Positions 1 to 5,539 of a stretch of 29,914 bases of DNA are shown piece after piece; positions within the stretch are counted from its first letter, which is position 1, and each line of letters begins with the position of its first letter. Under the pieces are notes generated by a model. The model was given only the letters and a program-made list of their open reading frames with translations, searched no databases and was not told where the DNA came from. The translations under genes and the position numbers were made by a program. The stretch is from JAVBOW01 sp031551595 (lineage in GTDB: Bacteria > Bacteroidota > Bacteroidia > Bacteroidales > Rikenellaceae): assembly GCA_031551595.1 (NCBI GenBank), contig JAVBNK010000061.1, positions 1-29,914 of the forward strand. Direction: 5' to 3'.

Positions 1-567
1 GAAACTCTTCACCGAGCCTTTCGACACGGCGCGGTTCAGGGCGGCATAGGCGCCCAGCAGCAATTGCTGTCCGGTCTGGCCGCGGGCGTAGAACGTACGC
101 GACACCTGCGCGCCGCCGAAGCTGCGGTTGTCCAGCAGGCCGCCGTACTCGCGGGCGAAGGGCACGCCCTGGGCCACACACTGATCGATAATAAGGTTCG
201 ACACCTCGGCCAGGCGGTAGACGTTGGCCTCGCGGGCACGGTAGTCGCCGCCCTTGATCGTGTCGTAGAACAGGCGGTAGACCGAGTCGTTGTCGTTCTG
301 GTAGTTCTTCGCGGCGTTGATCCCTCCCTGCGCGGCGATCGAGTGGGCGCGGCGCGGCGAGTCCGAGATGCAGAAAATCTTGACGTTGTAGCCCAGTTCG
401 CCCAGCGACGCGGCTGCGGATGCGCCGCCCAGGCCGGTGCCCACGACGATGATATCGAGTTTGCGTTTGTTGGCGGGGCTGACGACCTTGATCTCGGCCT
501 TATGCTTGCTCCATTTTTCGGCCAGCGGACCGGCGGGGCATTTCGCTTCTATCTTTATATTGCTCAT
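1..567 (-). CDS. frdA: Fumarate reductase/succinate dehydrogenase flavoprotein subunit (N-terminal part, cut by window edge)
   Basis: The first 189 residues of the FAD-carrying catalytic subunit that interconverts fumarate and succinate at the inner face of the membrane. The reading frame starts with MSNIKIEAK and runs off the left edge. Visible landmarks are the Rossmann FAD motif VVGTGLGGASAA (residues 41-52), the RRAHSIAAQGGINAAKN segment whose His75 is the usual covalent FAD attachment site, and the GGDYRARE and FARGQTGQQLLL-like segments (here FYARGQTGQQLLL) typical of SdhA/FrdA. The start lies 19 nt behind the cytochrome b stop, so the two form one operon; the iron-sulfur subunit would be expected next, outside the window. 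In anaerobic Bacteroidales this complex works mainly as a quinol:fumarate reductase. The family assignment is firm; the direction of the reaction is inferred. Confidence 0.95.
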   Translation of the reverse strand, partial: MSNIKIEAKCPAGPLAEKWSKHKAEIKVVSPANKRKLDIIVVGTGLGGASAAASLGELGYNVKIFCISDSPRRAHSIAAQGGINAAKNYQNDNDSVYRLFYDTIKGGDYRAREANVYRLAEVSNLIIDQCVAQGVPFAREYGGLLDNRSFGGAQVSRTFYARGQTGQQLLLGAYAALNRAVSKGSVKSF

Positions 568-586
568 TTTCTCACGTTTTTACAGG

Positions 587-1306
587 TTACAGGCACACGC
601 AGCAGCATCCCAGGCTGCGCAGGTAGAACACCACGACCACCAGCGCGAAGGCCAGCATGACGAGGGTCGAAAGGATGTTGGCGATGCATTTCAGGCGCGG
701 ATACCACGTCTTGTTGCCCCAACCCACGGTCTGCATCATGCTCCACATGCCGTGCGTAAGGTGGAACCAGATGGCCCCGAACCACACCAGGTAAACGATG
801 CAGTAGACCGGATTGCTGAACAGGTAGGCGATTTGTCCGTAGCCGTCCACCGGGCCGATCATCGTGCCCGCGGCCACGCCGGCCTCGATCTGCTCGTGGG
901 TCATGGTGAGCTCGACGAGCTGCATCTTGGCCCAGAAATTGACCAGGTGCAGCAGCAATCCGCCCAGGATCACCAGCCCCAGCACATACATATTGCGCGA
1001 CGACCATGTGACGCTTTCCGGTGCCGACTTGACCGCATAGCGTTGCGTGCCGCGTGCACGGCGGTTGAGCAGCGTGAGGTAGGTGGCGTAGGCGATGTGC
1101 AGCACGAAGCCCGCCGCCAGCACCAGCGAAGCGGCCAGCGCATACCAGTTCGCGCCCAGGAATTCGCAGATCATGTTGTAGCCCTCGGCCGAGAAGATCG
1201 CTACGACGTTCATCGAGGCGTGGAACAGCATGAACAGCACCAGGAAGGCCCCCGTGATGCTCATCACCAGCTTGCGCCCGATGGAAGAAGTGAACAGGTT
1301 ACTCAT
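587..1306 (-). CDS. frdC: Fumarate reductase/succinate dehydrogenase cytochrome b subunit (b558 family)
   Basis: A 239-residue integral membrane anchor of about five transmembrane helices that passes electrons between menaquinol and the flavoprotein/iron-sulfur subunits. The start MSNLFTSSIGRKLVMSITG is typical of Bacteroidetes SdhC-type subunits. Candidate haem-ligating histidines sit inside helices at His29, His70, His120 and His182/His185 (FHLTHGMWS), the pattern of dihaem Wolinella-like anchors. It is the first gene of the operon, with the flavoprotein 19 nt downstream. A good promoter precedes it (1357-1387, minus strand). The C-terminus ends in a run of cysteines (CCCVCL), an unusual tail that could be membrane associated; no function is claimed for it. 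Confidence 0.95.
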   Translation of the reverse strand: MSNLFTSSIGRKLVMSITGAFLVLFMLFHASMNVVAIFSAEGYNMICEFLGANWYALAASLVLAAGFVLHIAYATYLTLLNRRARGTQRYAVKSAPESVTWSSRNMYVLGLVILGGLLLHLVNFWAKMQLVELTMTHEQIEAGVAAGTMIGPVDGYGQIAYLFSNPVYCIVYLVWFGAIWFHLTHGMWSMMQTVGWGNKTWYPRLKCIANILSTLVMLAFALVVVVFYLRSLGCCCVCL

Positions 1307-1356
1307 TGTTAGATATTTTTAGTTATTTTTGGGTGCCTTTTAATGGACAATTGCGG

Positions 1357-1387
1357 CAAAGGTACCTTATTGTTTGTGAAATAACAA
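1357..1387 (-). promoter_or_regulatory. Bacteroidetes-type promoter of the fumarate reductase operon
   Basis: On the minus strand a TTG (-33 region, 1387-1385) is followed after 20 nt by TACCTTTG (-7 box, 1364-1357), an exact match to TAnnTTTG. It points at the cytochrome b start at 1306 and gives a leader of about 45 nt. Confidence 0.7.
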
Positions 1388-1415
1388 CCATAACGCCGAA
1401 ATAATTTCAACCCCG

Positions 1416-1994
1416 ATGGAGAGCCTCACGAAAAAGGAGTTGCGCAGTCGTGCAAGGGAGCTTGCGCGACGGTCCGACCCTTCATTGAACCGCGAATTGT
1501 CGGTCCGCATCATGGACCGCATCGAACGGATGCCGCAGTTCTGCGCCGCCCGCACCGTGGCGCTCTACAACGCCCTTCCGGACGAAGTAGCCACCGATGT
1601 GTCCATCCGCAAATGGAGTGCCGCCGGGAAGCGCGTCGTGCTGCCGGTGGTGACGGGCGGAGGCGAGATGCACTTCCGGGAATACCACCCTTTGGGCAAT
1701 ATGCGCCAGGGGGCGTTCGGCATCGGCGAACCCTCGGAAGGCGACGAGGTGTCTGCGGGTGAGATAGATTTCGTCGTGGTGCCGGGCATGGCTTTCAGCC
1801 GTACGTGCCAGCGCCTCGGGCGCGGCAAGGGCTACTACGACCGCTTCCTGGCCTCGACCCGAGCGTATAAGGTGGGGGTGTGTTACGGTGTGCGGATGGT
1901 GGATGCGATGACGTGCGAACCCCATGACGTCGCGATGGATGCCGTGGCCACCGAAGACGGCGTGATGTCCCATACGGATGCAATGATGCCATGA
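1416..1994 (+). CDS. 5-formyltetrahydrofolate cyclo-ligase
   Basis: A 192-residue cytosolic enzyme that uses ATP to convert 5-formyl-THF into 5,10-methenyl-THF, returning the folate storage form to one-carbon metabolism. The N-terminal basic segment LTKKELRSRARELAR, the PGMAF motif (residues 123-127) and the nucleotide-binding signature GRGKGYYDRFL (135-145) are all present, and the length is normal for the family. It diverges from the fumarate reductase operon with about 110 bp between the two starts, so it has its own promoter there; I could not fix its boxes with confidence. The next gene on the same strand lies beyond the tRNA, so it appears to be monocistronic. Confidence 0.93.
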   Translation: MESLTKKELRSRARELARRSDPSLNRELSVRIMDRIERMPQFCAARTVALYNALPDEVATDVSIRKWSAAGKRVVLPVVTGGGEMHFREYHPLGNMRQGAFGIGEPSEGDEVSAGEIDFVVVPGMAFSRTCQRLGRGKGYYDRFLASTRAYKVGVCYGVRMVDAMTCEPHDVAMDAVATEDGVMSHTDAMMP

Positions 1995-2049
1995 TCCGTC
2001 CCAAATGCCCGTTTGAAAGGGTTTTTGGGGCTTCCCTGCGGTTGCCGCG

Positions 2050-2081
2050 TTTGTAAATACGGATATTATATCGTAAGTTTG
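2050..2081 (+). promoter_or_regulatory. Near-perfect Bacteroidetes promoter facing the tRNA antisense strand
   Basis: TTTG (2050-2053), a 20-nt spacer and TAAGTTTG (2074-2081) match the TTTG-N20-TAnnTTTG consensus. Transcription would start near 2087 on the plus strand, with no gene behind it before the S24 regulator at 2367. It would run antisense through the tRNA-Arg gene. A 12-codon ORF (2094-2132) follows, but nothing else supports it. Confidence 0.5.
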
Positions 2082-2130
2082 TGGGTGGATTTTATGGGAT
2101 GTATGGACTTGTGGGTATCACATGGCGGAT

Positions 2131-2158
2131 AAAAAAAACCCGGCCGACGACGACCGGG
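2131..2158 (-). terminator. Rho-independent terminator of tRNA-Arg
   Basis: On the minus strand the arms CCCGG (2158-2154) and CCGGG (2143-2139) enclose a short GC-rich loop and are followed by eight T residues (2138-2131). It lies about 15 nt behind the tRNA 3' end. Confidence 0.8.
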
Positions 2159-2172
2159 GTTGTGTGGTTTAG

Positions 2173-2244
2173 TAGTCCCGACGGGAATCGAACCCATATC
2201 AAAGGAGCCGGAATCCTTCATTTTATCCATTAAACTACGGGACC
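2173..2244 (-). tRNA. tRNA-Arg (anticodon CCG)
   Basis: A 72-nt cloverleaf on the minus strand. The acceptor stem GGTCCCG/CGGGACT has a G-U first pair and discriminator A, and CCA is not encoded. The D arm has stem GTTT/AAAT. The anticodon stem AAGGA/TCCTT encloses the loop TTCCGGC, which places CCG at positions 34-36 and so reads the arginine codon CGG. The T arm is ATGGG-TTCGATT-CCCGT. A T-run terminator follows at once. The plus-strand frame open across it continues into the S24 regulator but is only a read-through of tRNA sequence. Confidence 0.95.
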
Positions 2245-2317
2245 GCGTGACCTTGCGCAGAAGCGAAAATCCCTGCAAAGATGCAGGTTTTTATCCGCTA
2301 ATGCAAACAAAAACGAA

Positions 2318-2325
2318 TAATTTTG
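2318..2325 (+). promoter_or_regulatory. -7 box of the S24-type regulator
   Basis: TAATTTTG matches TAnnTTTG and its last base is the first base of the palindrome at 2325-2352. No clear -33 box was seen. This places the transcript start near 2331 and favours the ATG at 2367 over the one at 2301, which would lie upstream of the transcript. Confidence 0.5.
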
Positions 2326-2352
2326 GAAGTCTTCCCTGCAGGGAGCGCTTCC
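2325..2352 (+). promoter_or_regulatory. 28-bp symmetric palindrome, probable operator of the downstream repressor
   Basis: A perfect 12-bp palindrome TCCCTGCAGGGA (2333-2344) is flanked at equal distance on both sides by GGAAG (2325-2329) and CTTCC (2348-2352). The site begins at the end of the -7 box and covers the expected transcript start, where a bound dimer would block transcription. Operator function is inferred from position and symmetry. Confidence 0.5.
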
Positions 2353-2366
2353 CGACCGATAAAAAA

Positions 2367-2987
2367 ATGCTCGACAGCTGGCAGAGGATCGAAAAAGTAG
2401 TGAATTGGACAGGTTTGTCCGTGAATGCGTTTGCCCGATGCATAGGCTTGAAGCGTGCAGAAAACCTTTACCAGATCAAAAAAGGCAACCACGGCATCAG
2501 CAAGGAGTTGGCCGAGATGATTACCACGAAATACACCACCGTCAGCAAATCGTGGCTGCTGACCGGGACAGGCAACATGTTTCTCGACGAAGGCCACACC
2601 CCTGCCAGCAGCATACCTTATTATAGGGTCGATGTGATCCGGCTGCTGATGTCGCAGGACTTTTTCTCGCCGTCGAGTTTTTTTTCGGTGCCCCTTTTCA
2701 ATGGCTGCGAACTGGCCGCGCTCAACACCGGGAATGCGATGAAACCCGATATCCCCTACGGCGCCGTGATCTTTATCAAAAAAGCCGAACCGCAAACCAT
2801 CATGCCCGGGAACATTTATGTGGTGATCAGTCCGGCGTTCAGCGGCATCCGCTATGTGCGCCGCGAGCCCGGAAGCTCCGAACTGCGCCTCGTGCCGCGC
2901 AACAAGGACGAGTATGACGATGTGATCATCGATGTCGCCGACCTCCAGCGACTTTATGAAGTCAGGGGATATCTGGTGGTAAAATAA
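2367..2987 (+). CDS. Helix-turn-helix repressor with S24/LexA-like C-terminal domain, catalytic residues missing
   Basis: A 206-residue CI-like transcription regulator. Residues 1-75 form an HTH domain (LSVNAFARCIGLKRAENLYQ, then KELAEMITTKY and SKSWLLTGTGNMF, the usual end of this domain in Bacteroidetes regulators). Residues 105-206 resemble the S24 peptidase fold. The segment that normally reads G-x-S-M-x-P is TGNAMKP here, so the nucleophile serine is Ala124, and the usual Y-V-K-R lysine is Arg (RYVRRE, 163-167). Self-cleavage as in LexA or CI is therefore unlikely; the domain may only dimerise or sense a ligand. The start at 2367 follows the promoter and palindrome; an in-frame ATG at 2301 and a longer open frame through the tRNA were rejected. 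The target genes are unknown; autoregulation is likely. Confidence 0.85.
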   Translation: MLDSWQRIEKVVNWTGLSVNAFARCIGLKRAENLYQIKKGNHGISKELAEMITTKYTTVSKSWLLTGTGNMFLDEGHTPASSIPYYRVDVIRLLMSQDFFSPSSFFSVPLFNGCELAALNTGNAMKPDIPYGAVIFIKKAEPQTIMPGNIYVVISPAFSGIRYVRREPGSSELRLVPRNKDEYDDVIIDVADLQRLYEVRGYLVVK

Positions 2988-3019
2988 AAACCGACCGGCA
3001 TATTGACGCGGCGAATGAT

Positions 3020-3027
3020 TATCTTTG
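3020..3027 (+). promoter_or_regulatory. -7 box upstream of riboflavin synthase
   Basis: TATCTTTG matches TAnnTTTG. A TTG at 3003-3005 is closer (14 nt) than the usual 19-21. It would give a leader of about 190 nt for ribE that contains the folded segment at 3092-3189. Confidence 0.45.
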
Positions 3028-3091
3028 CGCCGCCCGAGGGCCTGCGGCTTTGCGTTGCAAGGCCGATTTAAACGATAATGGAATAAAGAAT

Positions 3092-3189
3092 CCCCGCAGG
3101 TATTGCAAGGGCGCAGTTACCGCAGGCAACTACCACATCCCGAGGCCCGACGCCGAGGGATGTGAGCAGCGGCAACGCAGCAGCGGGGA
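3092..3189 (+). repeat. Folded leader segment related to the intergenic repeat family (partial copy D)
   Basis: This stretch is bounded by CCCCGC and GCGGGG and contains CATCCC/GGGATG and AGTT/AACT arms. The block around 3107-3132 (CAAGGGCGCAGTTACCGCAG and what follows) closely matches the reverse complement of 29200-29231 in repeat copy C, with a few substitutions. The rest diverges from the full copies. It occupies the 5' leader of ribE. The conserved RFN (FMN riboswitch) boxes were not found. Confidence 0.5.
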
Positions 3190-3223
3190 GGATTAGCCTG
3201 CCAAAGATTAAAAACGACATCAT

Positions 3224-3817
3224 ATGTTTTCAGGAATTGTAGAAGCGATGGCCACGGTGGTGGCCGTGAAACAGGATCAGGGGAATAAACATTTCACGCT
3301 GCGTGCGCCGTTCGCGCCCGAACTGAAAATCGACCAGAGCGTGTCGCACAACGGCGTCTGCCTGACGGTGACTGCGATCGAAGGCGACGCCTACACCGTG
3401 ACCGCCATCCGCGAAACGCTCATCAAGTCGAACCTGGACGATTTGCGCGAGGGCGACCCGGTCAACCTCGAACGCAGCATGAGGCCCGACGCACTGCTCG
3501 ACGGCCACATCGTGCAGGGTCACGTCGACCAGACAGCCACCTGCACGGCGGTCGAAGAGGCCGGCGGCAGTTGGTACTATACCTTTAAATATGAACAGGC
3601 GGGCGACAACGTGACGGTCGAGAAGGGGTCGGTGGCCGTAAACGGGGTGAGCCTGACGGTGGTCAATTCGCAGGACGGGCAATTCCAGGTGGCGATCATT
3701 CCTTATACTTACGAACACACCAATTTCCATACGTTCCGTCCGGGGACGCGCGTCAACCTCGAATTCGACATCGTGGGCAAGTACATCGCCCGCCTGATGA
3801 AAACCTACATGAAGTGA
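3224..3817 (+). CDS. ribE: Riboflavin synthase
   Basis: A 197-residue cytosolic enzyme that dismutates two 6,7-dimethyl-8-ribityllumazine molecules into riboflavin and a pyrimidinedione, the last step of riboflavin synthesis. It is built of two lumazine-binding barrels (about residues 1-97 and 98-190). The conserved start MFSGIVE, the paired NGVCLTV (43-49) and NGVSLTV (140-146), and GHIVQGHVD (94-102) are all there, as is the C-terminal NLEFDIVGKY helix that makes the trimer. Its TGA overlaps the GTG start of the histidine kinase by 4 nt, so both genes are translated from one message. The leader is long and folded. Confidence 0.96.
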   Translation: MFSGIVEAMATVVAVKQDQGNKHFTLRAPFAPELKIDQSVSHNGVCLTVTAIEGDAYTVTAIRETLIKSNLDDLREGDPVNLERSMRPDALLDGHIVQGHVDQTATCTAVEEAGGSWYYTFKYEQAGDNVTVEKGSVAVNGVSLTVVNSQDGQFQVAIIPYTYEHTNFHTFRPGTRVNLEFDIVGKYIARLMKTYMK

Positions 3818-4866
3818 AAGTGAGGAGCATAGGCGCTGCGGCGGCCACGGCGGGATGCACCGGGGGTGCGATCGCAGCGGCTGCGGCGCTCGTGGCCTCC
3901 CCGGGGCCCGGCATCGCCGGGCATACGGGTATGGCGGCCGCGGCGGTCTATGCCGGCGTGGGGTTGGCCGGTGCGGGCATCGTGGCGGGCGTAGCCTATT
4001 GGGCGATGCGCAAATTCGTGGTCTATAAGATCAAGCCCATCTACCAGGTCGTCCTCTCGCGCGATGTCAAGACCCGGGAGCTCGAACACCACCTCACCGG
4101 ACGCCACGACATGGTGGACCGTATCGGGTCGGAGTTGACCGCACGCGCCGAAAGCGGCAGCCGCGAGTTGGAACGCCTCAAGGACCGCGAGCGTTACCGC
4201 CGCGAATTCCTGGGCGACATCTCGCACGAGATGCGTACTCCGATCTTCAATATCCAAGGATATATCCTTACCCTGCTGGACGGCGCGGTGGACGACCCGC
4301 AGGTCAACCGCCGCTACCTGGAACGTTCCGAAAAGAGCATCGACCGCATGATCGACATCGTGAACGACCTCGAAGAGATCGCCCAGCTCGAATCGGGTAC
4401 GCTGGAGTTGCGCCCGGAACGCTTCGACATCGTGGAGATGACGCATGACGTGGCTGAGGACGCCTCGATGGAGGCCGAAAAACAAGGGATTACAGTGGTG
4501 GTGGACAGCGAATCGCCGGTTTGGGTGACGGCCGACCGCCGCTATATCCGCCAGATAATGGCCAACCTGATGGTCAATTCGGTGAAATACGGCCGCGGGG
4601 GAGGGTGTACGCGCATCTCCTTCATCGACCTGTTCGACAAGGTGATGGTCGAGGTGTCTGACAACGGCGTCGGCATGTCCGCCGAAGAAACCGAAAGGGT
4701 TTTCGAGCGTTTCTACCGCACGGACCGCAGCCGTTCGCGCGAGATGGGCGGCTCGGGACTCGGCCTCTCGATCGCCAAGCACATCGTCGAAGCCCACGGC
4801 GAGCACATCTCCGTCCGCAGCCAACCTGCCCGGGGCTCCACATTCTCATTCACACTCCGTAAATAA
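3814..4866 (+). CDS. PhoR-like membrane sensor histidine kinase
   Basis: A 350-residue kinase. Two hydrophobic segments at about residues 7-28 and 40-63 anchor it, with almost no sensor domain between them. A linker (75-130) leads into the HisKA domain with the H-box SHEMRTP (phosphoacceptor His138). The HATPase_c domain has its N-box at NLMVNSVKYG (251-260), the G1 box DNGVG (283-287), the F-box FERFYR and the G2 box GGSGLGLS (312-319), and ends in FSFTLRK. The GTG start overlaps the ribE stop (GTGA). No response regulator lies next to it, so its partner must be elsewhere. The tiny loop suggests that it senses the membrane or an accessory protein; that part is inference. Confidence 0.9.
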   Translation: MKVRSIGAAAATAGCTGGAIAAAAALVASPGPGIAGHTGMAAAAVYAGVGLAGAGIVAGVAYWAMRKFVVYKIKPIYQVVLSRDVKTRELEHHLTGRHDMVDRIGSELTARAESGSRELERLKDRERYRREFLGDISHEMRTPIFNIQGYILTLLDGAVDDPQVNRRYLERSEKSIDRMIDIVNDLEEIAQLESGTLELRPERFDIVEMTHDVAEDASMEAEKQGITVVVDSESPVWVTADRRYIRQIMANLMVNSVKYGRGGGCTRISFIDLFDKVMVEVSDNGVGMSAEETERVFERFYRTDRSRSREMGGSGLGLSIAKHIVEAHGEHISVRSQPARGSTFSFTLRK

Positions 4867-5030
4867 CGTGGGTTCGATGAATCCATCGAACGACAAGCAA
4901 TTGTAAAGCAATCGCTTGTCATTGGGCAAGCGAAGCTTGCCAAGCCCTTCCCCGGCACAGGACGGGTTCGGGTGGGGTTGTCGGCATATCGGCGGCTTGT
5001 ACAAGCCGCTAACGAATGTTCCCCGAATTC
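4867..5030. repeat. Cluster of four perfect or near-perfect hairpins in the 673-bp gap
   Basis: Four inverted repeats follow each other: GTTCGATG/CATCGAAC; GACAAGC-A-ATTG/CAAT-C-GCTTGTC; GGCAAGC-GAA-GCTTGCC; and the 18-bp palindrome GCGGCTTGTACAAGCCGC. No T-run follows any of them, and no ORF is credible. They sit between the kinase stop and repeat copy A. The role is unknown. Confidence 0.55.
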
Positions 5031-5040
5031 AAATAAACCA

Positions 5041-5294
5041 CCCCGCAGCAACCGACGCTGCGGGCGGAGGCAGAACCAGGTTTACCTGAGTTATGCCGGG
5101 CCGCGGGGAGGAAACCCATGGGTAACTGAAGCTACGGAGTATTAAAGTGCAGTTGCCTGCAGCAACTGCCAACCGACGCCAAGCCGGGCGCCATCAAACT
5201 TGTTTGAATGGCCGGGGCGCGAAGGAGGGAAAGCCTGCAAGGCAGGCTTACATCCCGCGGCCCGCGCCTTTGGCGCGCTCCCGCAGCCGCGGGA
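5041..5294 (+). repeat. Intergenic hairpin-rich repeat, copy A
   Basis: The first of three full copies in the window; copies B and C lie in the opposite orientation. Shared blocks in order are: the hairpin CGCAGCAACCGACGCTGCG (5045-5063), GAGTTATGCCGGGCCGCG, CCCATGGGTAACTGAAG, the stem-loop GCAGTTGCCTGCAGCAACTG, CCAACCGACGCCAAGCCGGG, the palindromic CATCAAACTTGTTTGAATG, the hairpin AAGCCTGC-AA-GGCAGGCTT, and CCCGCAGCCGCGGG at the end. No transposase and no clear target duplication are visible. Confidence 0.75.
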
Positions 5295-5442
5295 TGGATA
5301 TGCAAAACACCGTAAGCAGCGGGGGAATTTAACCCGTAGAGATTAACCCCACCGGATCATATATGTCGCTGTGGTTCATAGTTTTTGAATTCATCGAACT
5401 CACGTTAAATAATAATCCGGTATTCTATCCGGGGTTGTTTTT

Positions 5443-5464
5443 GTTCTTTCCCGCAAGAAAGAAC
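5443..5464. repeat. Hairpin GTTCTTTC/GAAAGAAC upstream of the PpiD-like gene
   Basis: A perfect 8-bp inverted repeat with loop CCGCAA, flanked by a T-run on the left and an A-run on the right that could extend the stem. It resembles the CTTACTTTTTCT hairpin at 21777-21806 in design. It could be the 3' end of a transcript from the left or a repeat relic. Confidence 0.4.
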
Positions 5465-5494
5465 GTAAAAACAGCGTGTAAACGAGAAAATTAT

Positions 5495-5502
5495 TATCTT
5501 TG
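5495..5502 (+). promoter_or_regulatory. -7 box of the PpiD-like gene
   Basis: TATCTTTG matches TAnnTTTG, 37 bp before the ATG at 5540. No clear -33 TTTG was seen at the usual spacing. Confidence 0.5.
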
Positions 5503-5539
5503 TGGGATTAACGCGAAATTTAAATGTAATTAAACGTAT

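Noticed and set aside
2094..2132. 12-codon ORF MGCMDLWVSHGG behind the orphan promoter
   Set aside because: It is too short, with no supporting signal other than the promoter; not listed as a gene.
2160..2366. Upstream extension of the S24 regulator frame through the tRNA
   Set aside because: It would translate tRNA-Arg sequence and the promoter/palindrome; the ATG at 2367 fits the HTH domain start.
3028..3223. FMN riboswitch in the ribE leader
   Set aside because: The conserved RFN boxes could not be found; the segment instead resembles the intergenic repeat.
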